Assembly: GCA_025504975.1 (NCBI GenBank) | Contig: JANUWI010000009.1 | Location: forward strand, 744,001 to 808,000 | From: Plenodomus lindquistii | Taxonomy: Eukaryota > Ascomycota > Dothideomycetes > Pleosporales > Leptosphaeriaceae | Direction: 5' to 3' | Length of the DNA: 64,000 nt | In this document: positions 1 to 10,991 of the stretch, piece by piece | Numbering within the stretch: position 1 is the first letter of the stretch | How the letters are laid out: each line of letters starts with the position of its first letter | The notes under the pieces: generated by a model | What the model saw: the letters and a program-made list of their open reading frames with translations, nothing else | What the model was told of the DNA's origin: nothing | Databases searched by the model: none | Program-made: the position numbers and the translations under genes

Positions 1-448
1 ACTTGTAGTAGACCACACCCTTCTCTTCAGACTCGTCCTGGTCCACCTCTTTGACGTCGAGCACTGCGATGTTGGCACTTCGCATGCCATATGTGTCTGC
101 GAGAAGACCTCCCAGGCCCTCGACACCGCCTGTAATGACTATGACTTCTTCCGCCAGATCGACCTCGCGGGGCGCGCCAAACGCAAGCCTGTCGCTAGCA
201 ATACCGAAGAGGCCGATGAGGGTCATGGCAGTAGCCCATGCCGTAGCAATGCGCATTTCAAGAGCTCCATATGGCGTGTATTGCGCGCGCAAACACAGGA
301 CAACGACCCATGATACGAATGGGTGAAACAGCGTGTATCCCAGGACGTACCAGATGACGTCGATGGTGAGGTAGTGGTGCCATGGCTCGTCAGGACGGTC
401 GAAGCTCCTGGGAAGCTGAACAGGTATCTCTTTTATCGCTGAAGACAT
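1..448 (-). CDS. Short-chain dehydrogenase/reductase, 5' part (runs off window)
   Basis: The first 149 residues of an SDR enzyme are present; the rest lies left of the window. The ATG is at 448-446 and the frame is open to base 1. The N-terminus is hydrophobic (around residues 27-50 and 63-80), which suggests a membrane anchor as in RDH10/17-beta-HSD11-like SDRs. It is followed by beta1 and the nucleotide-binding loop VIVITGGVEGLGG (a TGxxxGxG motif) and the acidic end of beta2, AVLDVKEV, which favours NAD(H). The family oxidises or reduces lipid or retinoid-like alcohols at the ER or lipid droplets. Substrate cannot be told from this part. The gene is divergent from the BYS1 gene to its right. 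Confidence 0.75.
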   Translation of the reverse strand, partial: MSSAIKEIPVQLPRSFDRPDEPWHHYLTIDVIWYVLGYTLFHPFVSWVVVLCLRAQYTPYGALEMRIATAWATAMTLIGLFGIASDRLAFGAPREVDLAEEVIVITGGVEGLGGLLADTYGMRSANIAVLDVKEVDQDESEEKGVVYYK

Positions 449-1534
449 TTCGGATGCTTCGTAGCAAGACGGGTGTCGAAGCATGGTGGAGCGCGGAGCG
501 CGATTGGGCGCGTATTCGAGGCTTGGATCAGATGAGTGGTATTGGTCAGAATTTCAACGCAGCGGACTATCCAGTATCGAGAGAAATTGTCCCCGGCAGC
601 TGAGGGGGGCAAGTAGGGCTATAAGAAGCCATGATGGTCTTGAATGCCTGTCGTCGTTGCGAAACTGCAACATTGATGTTTCATTGCCGCCTCAGGTTGC
701 TCAGGCCGCTAAGCTGCATCGGATGCAGCGTACCGGTATGGCGTTAGTCAGCAGTACATCACTGACGATGCGCCTCAGGAGCTACACCACAACACCACGC
801 GCAGCCATTGCCATGCTGTGTATCGTCTACGATAAGACTCACCATCTGTGCACCAATCGCGACTATCTGATTCAGTCGTCAAGCTAGAACCTGCTTAGCA
901 ACTCCATCCGCAGGAATGTCATACCACTGACAGAAAGAGCATGCAAGGCGCTACAGCGACATCGCATTCGATATGTCGACCAATATTGTCTCACTGTTGC
1001 ATTTCAAAGTCATGTTCCGCTCTGCCATTGCTCTATTACTTACGCCGTGCAAGTCATGGGCGAATCAATTCACAGACTAATGGCGGATGTCACGTGATTT
1101 CAACTGCCGCCCAATACGCCTGCAGTACTCTTGCTCTCACGAGAAAGAGCTCTGGATTCTTCCTGCAGATGCTTTGCCACTTCTTCAGCTCCAGGCTTCC
1201 TGCCACGCTTGGTTGAAGCTGGGCCAGGAAGAAGAACGCGGGTCACTCTACCGACGGCAAGAGATCTGACAGCATGACACGACAATGGACTTGTTCTGTG
1301 CTGCTTCTCCATTGTTGAAGTATCCATGCCTCTGGCACTGGTGATTACCTCGTGAATTGGTCTCCTTTGAAGTGTGCAGTCAGCTCCATGCGAGACTGCC
1401 AAACCCGGGCAGAGCAGCTGCTGAGACCGCTCCCACCTGCTCAACGTAGCAACCCACCTCGAGCGCGTGGAAGGCTGGCACTTCGAGACTGCCAGAGCAT
1501 CGTCGACAGAGCAACGCTGGATCCAGTTAGAGAC
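449..1534. other. Intergenic, divergent promoter region
   Basis: This lies between the SDR start and the BYS1-tail gene. Several short frames cross it but none has family resemblance or plausible splice signals. I see no RNA gene or repeat. Confidence 0.5.
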
Positions 1535-1540
1535 TATAAA
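1535..1540 (+). promoter_or_regulatory. TATA box of the BYS1-tail gene
   Basis: TATAAA lies about 150 bases before the chosen ATG at 1691. A pyrimidine-rich leader follows (1555-1690, many CAT/CTC/TCA runs), typical of strongly expressed fungal genes. Confidence 0.5.
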
Positions 1541-1690
1541 GCTCCGCCCACCGTCCGCTTCACCCATCTCTTCTTCACTCCACTCATCACCCAACATCTA
1601 CACAGTTGGTTCATCAATTCATCCAGCATCACTACCCATCCATCTTTTGTCTCTTTTCTCTCAAGCACGCTTCACTGTTCCGTCGTCACC

Positions 1691-4438
1691 ATGACGGGCC
1701 GCACTCTCACCTTGGGTGCGCTTGTGGCCCTCAGTCAAGCCAAGGCCATCGTCACCAACAACTGCCCCCAGGATGTCTACATCTGGTCTGTACCCCAATC
1801 CGGATCTTCCAATACTGTCGGCCTTCCTGTCAAGTCTGGCAGTCACTTCGAAGAAGCCTGGCGCTACGGCACCTCGACCAATCCGGGCGTCGCCATCAAG
1901 GTCTCCAATAGTCCAGAAGGTATCTTCAAAGGTGGTGACGAGCTCGACTTCGCGTACTCTGTTGCAGGTCCCGACAAGTCCAAGGTCCACGTTGATCTGT
2001 CCGCTGTTCGTGGTCGAGCTTTCGACAACAAAATCACCTTCAGCACATGCCACGGATCCTTCGACAGGGCGGGTGCTGCCATCGGCGCGTGTGCAGTCAC
2101 AGACGACATCGAGCTGATCCTCTGTGGTCGTGCTGCAACGACACCTGCCAAAACTGTATCTTCCAGTTCCGTCAAGGTCCATCCCTCCACCGATGTAATC
2201 GGTTCGTCCAAGCCGGTTAAGGATCTTTCGTCGACCTCCACCACGGTTACATCGCGCCCTGTCCCCACGACATCCGCCAGGATCACTCCTTCATCGAACG
2301 TCACCGCTTCATCAAAGGTCGCCGCTTCGTCAAGGGCAACCGCTTCGTCGCAGGTCCCTGTTCCGTCAAAGTTCATCGTTGTCAAGCCTCTTCCGACCGA
2401 GAGCAAGTCTTCCGGCAGCATGAAGAGCATTACAACTACAGTCAGCCCCTCCACTCTCCCCAAGGTGTCTTCGTTCCTGAAGACCGTGCCAGGGGTCTCG
2501 ACCTTGGTGTCCTGCTACACGTCTGTTGTTGTTCCTTCAAAGCCTGTCCATTCTTCCTCGGTCTCCATCACAAGCCCTTCCAGGTCCACTGTACCCGGAA
2601 TCAGTACAAGCACTTCTCGGATGACTGTACCCGGAACCAGGACCGCGAGTTCTCTCTATGCTCCTCCGCGTCCTACTTCTGAGAAGGTCGTATACCCTGC
2701 GCCGGAGCTTTCCACGAAGTATACCGGACCAGCTCCCAGCTCATCGATGCCCGCATACACACCTCTAGCGGTCACAACTACGTCGTTGCGATACCCTACA
2801 ACCAGCGTCAGCACCACCAAGCCCGCATACGCCCCTCCAGGCCCTGCTACCGACAAGGTCAAGTACCCGGCACCCGAGCCTTCCACCACCCAGCCGAAGT
2901 GGACTGGATCTATTCCTATGGACCCTGAATACACACGTCCAGGATCTTCTTCCAGCTCTGCGTAGTACGCACCGCCCGCCCCGTCGTCCAGCAAGCTTGG
3001 GTACGCACCTCCAGCGACTCCTTCGAGTTCCGTGTACTATGGACCACCTACCGTCACATCAGTCAAGTCCAAGACTACCCTGAAGGTTGTCGATGATTAC
3101 CCTGGTCCATCCAAGACTTCCGCAGTGTATGCTTCGCCTCCTAGCTTCACGTCAACAAAGCCTACCAAAGGGTACACCGTTCCATCCAAGTCAACCTACA
3201 CTCTACCCTCTTACTCTTCGGTTGACTCCTACTATTCGCATTCAACGAGCACACTGACCTCTGGAACTCTCTGGCTTTACAAGCCTTCAACTTACACATC
3301 CAAGACCTCCTATGTTACACCAACAAAGACTGCAGGATACGCCGCACCATCCAAGCCTACCGAAGGCTATTCTGTTCCTCCAAAGTCAGCCACAAGCCCC
3401 ACTTCTCCTTTTCACACTACGATAAGGCTTACCCAGGGTGTCTTGACTTTCTCTAAGGCATCTACTTTGGTCTCGACAACGATGAATAAGGGTTATGCGG
3501 CACCACCAAAGGATACCGTCAGCTATAGTCCTCCCTCTGCGACGGCGAGCAAGTCACACTCACCGCCTAGGCCAACAACTGGTTCTTATCCTCCTGCCAA
3601 GCATACTGGCCCTCCATCGTCTTCTGTCTCGAAGGGGGTATACGGCTCCGCTAAGTCGACTTCCGCTGGTCACCATGGCCCACCTACCACTGTCTCGAAG
3701 GTGTACAGTGCTCCGTCCACATCAACTGCGCCCAAGTCGTATGCTCCGGTCAAGGAACATGGACATGGGGCTTCCAGAGTCAGCTCAGACAAGTCGGCCT
3801 ATTCTTTGCCTGCACCCACTGGTCATGGCCCACCGATGCGCCCATCAGGCAAGCCTGAGTACGTCCCGGAAGGTGATGAGGAGGAGGAGCCCGACTACGC
3901 TGCACCAACGCCTTCCAAGAGCAAGCCTCAACATCCTCACTCTCCGCCTTCCACGGGACCTGCCTACCCACCTCACACTAGGCCCACCCAGTCATCACAC
4001 AAGACGACATATGGCAAGCCATACCCACCGCCTCCGGTGCCCACATACGGTGGCGACGACGAAGGGTTCCGCGTGAAGAGGGCTGATAGAGTAGCCCTGA
4101 GTGCTGTCATGCAGCGCCAGGCTCATCCCAAGGCCTGTCTCTCTTGGTACCACGACCCTTCTCTCCCGGGTATCGCCAAGAATGACGCGGAAGACATACT
4201 CAAAGCCCGAATCGAGCTCAAGGGCAAGAAGCTGGTCGACGTCATGAACACCAACAACACTGAATGTCCCGACAAGCAACCCCTCATGCACGATGGCAAG
4301 TACAGTGTCTGCTTGAAGCCACTCTGCACGAGCCTGGGCGGCAGCTGTTCCGACCTTAAGGATGACTTGGAAACTGCGGCAGTGGCCAAGTTCGGCAGGG
4401 ACATTGATTACACGACTGACGAGGATGTCTGCGGCTAG
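1691..4438 (+). CDS. Secreted BYS1-domain protein with long Y-A-P-P-rich tail; one in-frame TAG
   Basis: The ATG at 1691 (context CACCATGA) opens a signal peptide (MTGRTLTLGALVALSQAKA). A BYS1-type thaumatin-like domain follows (about residues 20-155: NNCPQDVYIWSV, CHGSFDRAGAAIGAC). A Ser/Thr/Pro-rich low-complexity region of some 600 residues comes next, with irregular repeats such as LYAPPRP, AYAPPGP, GYAPPAT. A VKR dibasic site near residue 796 suggests Kex2 cleavage. A C-terminal block of about 120 residues has six cysteines (KACLSW, NTEC, YSVCLKPLC, GGSC, DVC). The frame is interrupted by a single TAG at 2963-2965, and the same frame continues with the same repeat character to 4438, 916 codons in all including both stops. 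The BYS1 family is known from yeast-phase-specific Blastomyces protein. The tail suggests a cell-wall or extracellular O-glycosylated linker. Either the gene is newly broken, or the stop is bypassed, or the sequence has an error. Confidence 0.7.
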
Positions 4439-5208
4439 TTTGGGTTGCTCGGAGGTTTCGTGTGTTCTTGTTGTTCTTTCCTTTGTGTTGTTTCGCGGTT
4501 CATTGGGCATGCTTGATGAGTATGAGTGATGATTGGGGATGACCGGAGTTTCATCTGCAACGTTTGTTTTTGTTATTGCTTGTAGTTTGTTAGTGTTTTT
4601 GCAATGCTACTTTTGTCCTCGAATCTTGTTTTTGATCTTGGTACTTTTATCGCATGCAATGGTGATTGAACGTGAGGTGTGATACTGGCTGTTGATCATA
4701 GAGGCACTGGTGACGCATGTTGTGAAGGAAACCTTACTCATTTGCTCGACGTAGATGTTATTGTGTTTGTCTCACTTCCTTTACAAGGAACATGATAGGG
4801 ACTGTTGTAGTGTTGTAGGCATAAAATCCATTGTTCAGAGACAGATGGGTAACAGAGAACAACCTCATGTAGCACTACAGAGGACTTGGCCATGTCTTCT
4901 TGCACACCAGTATGGAAATATCAAAGCAGTATGAATTTGTCGCGCCATCTAAATGCCAATCATCTACCTCCTGTGACGACAGCTCAGCGCTAGATACAAG
5001 AAATATCCAAATCAATATCCAAAACAAAAAGAGAACATGGTCATGATGCGTAAAATACAACAAACGCGCCGCCGACGCAGCCGCAGCGCAATGAGTAGGT
5101 AGGAGTGGGTATAAAGCGAACAACCAGCAGCTCAGCCACCGTAGGACGGACAGCCGGACAAAAGAAAGGAAATCTGACAAGAAGAAGCAGACCGAAACCG
5201 AGGCGTAG
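4439..5208. other. Convergent 3' regions, no gene seen
   Basis: T-rich sequence after 4439 looks like a 3' UTR and polyadenylation region. The rest is the 3' flank of the opposing Sds3-like gene. No supported coding sequence or RNA gene. Confidence 0.5.
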
Positions 5209-7161
5209 CTAAGCTCTTCCTCTGCCTCGTCCTCTTCCGCTCCCGCTCGCTGTCCGGGCCATGGGTACACTAGCACTACTCCCATTTGCGCTGCCCCTTC
5301 CCGCGCTCAACCCCTCGTCTCCACATCGCGGCGTGTTACCCCCAGCATCACTGTAGCCTGCCATACTGCTCTGCGCGCTCATTGCCACACCGCCCATGAT
5401 TCCATTGCCCACTTCAAGATGCGGCATATTGCCACGAATCACACGCGTGATTTCGCTCACGGGTTCTTGGAAGCCGGGCGGTTGGATCTGATAGTCTCTC
5501 GCTTTGACGGGGTGACAGGCCGCTTGTAGCAGTTTCTCATTTAATTCGTCATCTGGCCGAGCCTCGCGCAGCATGAGCTTGAGATCTTGTTCAATGTCGT
5601 GGGCTGCGAGGGCGGGGGGTGTGGGAGCCGATGCGTTGATCTTTTGGAAGATCTTGGCGTCGAGGACAAAGGGTGGGTTGTAGATGAAGGGTATTTGGCC
5701 GTTTGCGAGGGCGGCGCTGGGGTGCAGGGCTGAGCGGGTTGCGCCGCGGGTTGCGTGAGGGTTCGAGGAGATCTGGCGCGTCATGTCGCTTGCGCCGGGA
5801 ATGTCGTCCGAGTCTTGGTCTTGGTCCATGGGGTCGCCGTTTTCTGAGGCGTTGGGGGGGTGGTCCCCGTTTGTGGTGGTGCCGTTGGGGGCAGAGGTGC
5901 CGTTTGGCGAAGGGTCTTGCGGCGCGCCTTTCATTTTTGCGAAGAAGTGCGAGGCGGCGATTGTAGCCTGGTTCATGGCCATGTTGAGCTCCTTCTCGGT
6001 GAAGAGGCGCTCGAGAGAGTAGGCGGCGGACTCGAACTGGGCGTTGACGGTGCGGGCCTTTGCTTCGCGAAAGGGAGAGCCTGCGCCCATGTCGGCGTTG
6101 CGGCCGGCGGGGCCGGGCGAGTCGTTGTCCTGGTCTTCAAACAGCTTCCGCTTGCGCTTGTTCTCGTTGGCGGCGGCCAGCTCTTCGGCGTCGCCAAACT
6201 TGTGTCCCGTGCGCCTGGTCTTGCGCGGTGCTTGGGGCCCGCCGGGGCTGGCGGGGTTGCCAATGCTGAACTGGTTGGGGTGCAGCAGCATGGCGTTGCT
6301 GTCGGAGAGGTCCAATTGCTCTTTCTCGCGCTTCAGGCGGCTGGTGCGCTGCTGGATGCTGGCCATGAGGCGCTCGCGGATCGTGGCGGCCAGCAGCTTG
6401 TGCTCTTCTTCGGCAATCTGTACCTTGTACAGGTGCGAGTTCTCAATCTCGTTCTTGGCGTTCTCGTGCTTGTTCCAGAGCATCGTCAGGTTGTAGTCGC
6501 GCTCCTCCATGGCGTCATTGACGGCGTCGACAAAGCGCGAGTAGTGTTTGCCGCACTGGGCGACGTAGTCGGTGCCGGCGCTGGGGGCCGTGGGCGCGGT
6601 GGAGCCCATGATCTGGGCAATGAGCTCCGAGGCCTCTTCGCCCGCGTCCTCGAGCGGCTTGTTGGCGTACGGATCGGCCTTTGTGATGAGGTTGATGTCG
6701 GCCTGCAGTGCCGCCAGCTGCGCCCGGTAGTGGCTGTCGCGGTTGTCTGCGAACGAGGCCATCATCTCGGCCAGTTTCTCAGCCAGCATATTGCGTCGCT
6801 TGTCGCGCTTCGATGGCTGCGGCTGCGGCGATGTGGCAGAGTGGCCCAGCGGGAAACTGTCCGCTGGGGAAGGGCTCCCGTTGCGCACCATGCTGCCGGC
6901 CTGCGACACGCTCGGGCTGGGGGGATGGCGTTGGTGTTCAAGACAAGGTGCGACGGCAGAGCGCAGCGAGCGTCCTTTCGGCTGCAATGGCGCCGACAAT
7001 CTTGAAAGATGAGATGACTGCGATTTGTCTGCGGCGTCGAGAAGAGCGCAGAGTCGCCGTGGATGAATCAAAGAGGAGAAGTACAGCTTAGAACTACAGA
7101 GGCATGGGACAGGCGGCGGGCGCGGTGGGTTGCAAGAGTGAATTGGCTCCCGTATGGACAA
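5209..7161 (-). CDS. Probable Sds3-like subunit of a histone deacetylase complex
   Basis: This is a 650-codon frame. Residues before M91 (ATG at 6891-6889) look more like leader than protein, so the real start may be there or in an unseen upstream exon. The conserved core is KRDKRRNMLAEKLAEMMASF..NRDSHYRAQLAALQADINLI..ADPY, followed by a long charged helical region with likely coiled coil (HYSRFVDAVNDAMEERDYNL to RLKREKEQLDL). Then come a basic NLS-like stretch (ENKRKRKLFED), a disordered middle, and a Gly-Arg end (GRGRGRGRA). This order fits Sds3-family proteins of the Rpd3/Sin3 deacetylase complex, which scaffold the deacetylase. The family call rests on remembered resemblance only; a Dep1-like or other nuclear helical protein is the alternative. 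The other strand also stays open for long runs here, which is a GC-rich shadow. Confidence 0.5.
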   Translation of the reverse strand: MSIREPIHSCNPPRPPPVPCLCSSKLYFSSLIHPRRLCALLDAADKSQSSHLSRLSAPLQPKGRSLRSAVAPCLEHQRHPPSPSVSQAGSMVRNGSPSPADSFPLGHSATSPQPQPSKRDKRRNMLAEKLAEMMASFADNRDSHYRAQLAALQADINLITKADPYANKPLEDAGEEASELIAQIMGSTAPTAPSAGTDYVAQCGKHYSRFVDAVNDAMEERDYNLTMLWNKHENAKNEIENSHLYKVQIAEEEHKLLAATIRERLMASIQQRTSRLKREKEQLDLSDSNAMLLHPNQFSIGNPASPGGPQAPRKTRRTGHKFGDAEELAAANENKRKRKLFEDQDNDSPGPAGRNADMGAGSPFREAKARTVNAQFESAAYSLERLFTEKELNMAMNQATIAASHFFAKMKGAPQDPSPNGTSAPNGTTTNGDHPPNASENGDPMDQDQDSDDIPGASDMTRQISSNPHATRGATRSALHPSAALANGQIPFIYNPPFVLDAKIFQKINASAPTPPALAAHDIEQDLKLMLREARPDDELNEKLLQAACHPVKARDYQIQPPGFQEPVSEITRVIRGNMPHLEVGNGIMGGVAMSAQSSMAGYSDAGGNTPRCGDEGLSAGRGSANGSSASVPMARTASGSGRGRGRGRA

Positions 7162-7483
7162 TCGGGAGCGTCACTTGAGCAGACCTCGCCAACACGGCCT
7201 AGCTCGTATTCTAGTTGCCGACCGCCGACATGCAACGTCAAACTCCCTTTCAAATCTTCACTCAGAGGGTAGCGAGTTGGTCATCATGACGGTGTCACAA
7301 ACGCATCGATCAAGGCTATTCAATTGCATTACTATGCGCGGTTTGGAAAACCATTCATTCCATTCCTCCATCATCCATGAGGGCCACCACAACCCCTACT
7401 AGATCCAATCATCCGCCACTCCTCCATCTTCCATTGTCCATGTCGCACCACCCTACACCTACGATGCCATTGTGGAGCGTCGC

Positions 7484-7936
7484 TCAGTCGCAGAGTTCAA
7501 GCGTGAGGCTAGTGTCTCCAAAGAAGACCGCAGTGTGGTTAGGCTTGGGCTCTCCATCCCAAACAATCTCCTCGACATTCTTGCCCTCCGGCCCATGAAC
7601 GCGGAGCTTGTCGCCTGCGAAATCGAATCCAAAGGCCGTGCTGAGGTCGTAGTAGATGCTCACGTTCTTGGTATACGTGTACGAAAAGTGTAGCACAGGC
7701 TTGCTTTCCCACAGTGCATTGGGCGATGTGGTGATCTTGATGGCAGTACCAATGCCCTCAAAATACTGCTTCTCGCTCCAGTACGAAGTGTTGGTGAGCT
7801 TCATGGTTTCGCTCGTCGTGGCGCCGACGGACGTGACATAGACGTCGAAGCCGCACTTGTTGTGCACAAAAGTCGTGCCTGCGAGGGCTGTGCCGGCCAT
7901 CAGGGTGATGGAGGCGATGAGGGCGGAGAGACGCAT
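7484..7936 (-). CDS. Small secreted BYS1-family protein
   Basis: A 150-residue single-exon protein. The start at 7936 is chosen because it opens a clean signal peptide (MRLSALIASITLMAGTALA) followed at once by the domain (TTFVHNKCGFDVYVTSVGA). The core ends with SLTLELCD, so the two cysteines in the mature chain (KCGF near its start, ELCD at its end) probably pair. It contains N-x-T sites (NTSY, NVSI, NHTA). Length and layout match the usual single-domain BYS1 proteins, a thaumatin-like beta fold secreted by many ascomycetes, of unknown function and sometimes treated as effectors. It is a diverged relative of the large BYS1-tail protein 3 kb to the left. A TATAAG lies at 8065-8060 about 125 bases upstream. 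Confidence 0.75.
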   Translation of the reverse strand: MRLSALIASITLMAGTALAGTTFVHNKCGFDVYVTSVGATTSETMKLTNTSYWSEKQYFEGIGTAIKITTSPNALWESKPVLHFSYTYTKNVSIYYDLSTAFGFDFAGDKLRVHGPEGKNVEEIVWDGEPKPNHTAVFFGDTSLTLELCD

Positions 7937-9364
7937 TGTGATGGCCTTGTAAAGGATGCTGAGACGGTAAAAGATATGACGCAAGTATATGAGGTGCAGA
8001 AGCGAGAGTGTGGACCTTGACCTTGAGCTTGCTGTAGTAAAGCTGTAACCTCCTACCTTCTTATACAATGCGAGGGCACCCATACTAGCCTTCCACGTCA
8101 CCTAGGTGCTCGTGAACTTTCCCAGGGGCCCGAGCTAAGGGATATTGTCGGCCGTCTTGTGCGCTCACGATGCCGCAAGTAAGGTGGTGCTCTCCCTATG
8201 AGCGTTGTAAGGGCATGGTACCGCGTTGCGGCCTTTCTGTCCAGAGCTATGGCAATGTGACGAAGATCGAGCTTGTCGTGGTCGGAGCTCCTGGCGGGAA
8301 CGAGGTAAGGTCGAACTGGCTAGGCCATGGTGACACAGCAAGCCACAAGGTCAAGCTGCAGTGGCACCAACTCTTTGACGCAGGCACAGTTAGTTGAACT
8401 CAGAATGACCGGCACTAGGTGACGATGAGATGAAAGGGCGTTCGATGGAAGTACAGCCACCTTGCCTTTCCTGCGAGCGTTTGAGATTGACCGTCAGATG
8501 ACATAGACGCCGGTGAAGATGGGAAGTACGCGTCAATAATCCTGTGCTAGAAGGCTGGCAGCTTGTGATCGTCAGACGGGTGTCGCTACAACACTCCTGT
8601 CATCTGTCATGAACGGGTGATTGTGTTCACTGCGCCGCATACTGCACAAACTTGAAGAGTCCATAGACTCCACAGCTACTTTGAAATTGGGACCCGAACG
8701 ACGTTTGCACACCGGGGCAATTCCAGGCTGATGCCCTATGCTGATGTCAAAGCATGCGTTGTTGGCACTGTGCTATATGGGCCCCTGAGACTCTGGAGGT
8801 GACGGGAGCAACGTGACAAGTCTCGGCAGTACATGAGAACAAACTCTGCAGCGTCAAATTAGCCAAGATGAATCTTCAAAGTCTGGAGTAGAGTATGTGG
8901 GACGACACGCGTGAACATTGATCGACGCATGGGGGTGTTGTAAGGAAGCGTGGTATTTGATGGAGGGACGTTAGCGCGTCATGGTCGCGACATAGCTTGA
9001 CCGTGATGCTACCGAAGGGGCGGGGCAAACGTTGTCCCTGCTTGAACAGCAACCTGTAACATGCCCTCGGCGGATTCCTTCACCATGGTCATGCTCGCGG
9101 CAACATCTTCTGATATCCCCAAATGTGCGTGTTCAGCACGCGGCCGAGCGAGCAGGACGGCCTTGCAACGCGGCGTCTAAGCCGGTTGGTGCCGGTCAAC
9201 CTCGGTCCAAAGCGCAGCGTCATTGGCCTCTCCACATTCCGCCCGCATTTGCGCCTGTGGAAAGGACGCCGCCACGTGAAAGTCGTCCGTCTACTCGCCA
9301 AATCTTCTTACTCCGTGTTTTAGCAGTCTTGAAAGGCCGTGCTATATCACAGGAGTCTTCAAGC
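7937..9364. other. Intergenic
   Basis: This holds the promoter of the BYS1 gene (TATAAG at 8065-8060) and the upstream region of the thiolase. The frame ahead of the thiolase ATG is open from 9032 but the translation is Arg/Pro/Ser-rich without resemblance to thiolases. No other gene is supported. Confidence 0.5.
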
Positions 9365-10787
9365 ATGTCTGCTGCCCTTCGTTCAACCGCCAGAATGGCT
9401 TCACGGCCGCAGCAACGCCTGGCTAGCATCCAGAGACACTTCAGCAGCTCTGCGCCACAAAGAAAGGAGGTCCGAGATGCATATATCATAAGTGCCAGTC
9501 GAACCCCCACGGCAACAGTATGTGGGGCTTGCTCCTCAAGTTTGATTACTGGACTAACGACAGGGCAGTTCAATGGCAGCTTCACAACCGTGTCAGCAAC
9601 CCAGCTGGGTGCCACGGCCATCAAATCCGCCCTCGAAAAGTCAAAAGTCCCCGTCTCGTCAATAGACGCCGTCTACATGGGCAACGTTCTTGGTGGAGGC
9701 GTCGGACAAGCACCAGCACGACAAGCCGCCATATTCGCCGGCCTGCCCACCAACGTCGAAGCCACCACCATCAACAAAGTGTGCGCATCGGGCCTGAAAG
9801 CCGTCAACATTGCCGCCCAGACAATCGAACTCGGACAAGCGGAGGCTCAGGTTGCTGGTGGCATGGAGAATATGACTAGAGTCCCATACTACCTCGACCG
9901 TGCAAGCCAACAGCCAGCATTCGGCCACCAGAAGCTACAGGACGGATTGATCTTGGACGGCCTGACAGATGTGTACAACCAGTTCCACATGGGCAACTGT
10001 GCGGAAAAGACGGCCAAAGATCATGGCATTACAAGAAAAGATCAGGACGACTACGCCATTGAGACGTACAAGCGGGCCCAGCAGGCATACAAGGATGGTG
10101 CTTTCAAAGAGGAGATTGTCCCCGTCACTGTCAAGTCAAAGAAGGGCGATGTCGTCATCTCAGAAGACGAGCAATACACCAAACTCAGGCTCGACAAGGT
10201 CTCAACACTAAAGCCATCGTTCGAGAAGGGCCCAGACGGCACAGTCACCGCAGCGAACGCCTCGCCCCTCAGTGACGGCGCATCAGCAGTTATCCTCGGC
10301 AGCAAAGAAATTGCGCAAAAATATGGAAAAGACAGTCGCGTACTTGCAAAGATTATTACATACGCCGACGCCGCAGTTGGTACGACCCCCCATGTCTCCC
10401 CTCCTTCATACAGCACATCCAGACACCCGCTAACAAACACACCCCACAGACCCAGTAGACTTCCCCATCGCTCCCGCATCCTGTGTCAAGAAGCTCCTTG
10501 CCCAATCCGGCCTCGCCAAAGAAGACATCTCCATCTGGGAATTCAACGAAGCCTTCGCCGCAGTCATCAAAGCAAACGGCAAGATCCTTGGCCTTACAAC
10601 CGACAATATCAATCCCAGGGGTGGAGCCATTGCCCTCGGCCACGCACTAGGTAGCTCAGGATGCAGGATTCTGGTTACACTACTGCACCAGCTGAAGGTG
10701 GGGCAATATGGTGCGGCGGCAATTTGCAACGGTGGCGGCGCATCGACGGGAATCATTGTGCAAAGGGTCAGTCCGGATGAATTGTAA
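9365..10787 (+). CDS. Acetyl-CoA C-acetyltransferase, mitochondrial type
   Basis: Exons 9365-9517, 9569-10379 and 10450-10787 give 433 residues. The N-terminus is Arg/Ser-rich without acids (MSAALRSTARMASRPQQRLA...RHFSSSAPQ), a mitochondrial presequence. Thiolase signatures follow: nucleophile Cys123 in NKVCASGLKA, then NEAFAAVIKANGK, the GGAIALGHALGSSG loop and CNGGGAS with the second catalytic Cys. It joins or splits acetyl-CoA/acetoacetyl-CoA in isoleucine and ketone-body catabolism and can feed mevalonate synthesis. Intron 1 has two AGs five bases apart (9562-9563 and 9567-9568). Only the second keeps the frame and restores RTPTATFNGSF; a CTAAC branch point precedes them. A cytosolic ERG10-type role is the alternative if the presequence is not used. 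Confidence 0.93.
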
Positions 10788-10979
10788 AGAAGAGAAAAAC
10801 AAAAACATCTAAGCGGAATGAAAAAAAGAAATCTCACTCATGTTGGGAGTGCCATCGCTCGCGACTTACCCTGCTATTACACCTGTGTATTCCACTTTGA
10901 CAAGTCTTCCCCACTCACTCACATCACCACCACCACCACCACACCAGCCAAACCAACACAGTGACAGCAAACAACACAC

Positions 10980-10988
10980 AAAAAAAAA
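10980..10988 (-). terminator. Pol III terminator of tRNA-Ser
   Basis: A run of nine A on the given strand (T9 on the tRNA strand) starts three bases past the tRNA 3' end, the expected RNA polymerase III stop. Confidence 0.8.
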
Positions 10989-10991
10989 CCT

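Noticed and set aside
1661..2463. Minus-strand frames opposite the BYS1-tail gene
   Set aside because: Low-complexity antisense of a Ser/Thr/Pro repeat; the plus strand has signal peptide and domain.
2962..2991. A 30-nt GT...AG stretch that would remove the in-frame TAG of the BYS1-tail gene
   Set aside because: It keeps the frame, but 30 nt is below the shortest introns seen in this window (46 nt) and it has no branch-point sequence.
5860..7005. A long plus-strand open frame opposite the Sds3-like gene
   Set aside because: The Gly/Val/Arg/Ala-rich translation is typical of the antisense of GC-rich coding DNA; no family match and no leader or splice signals.
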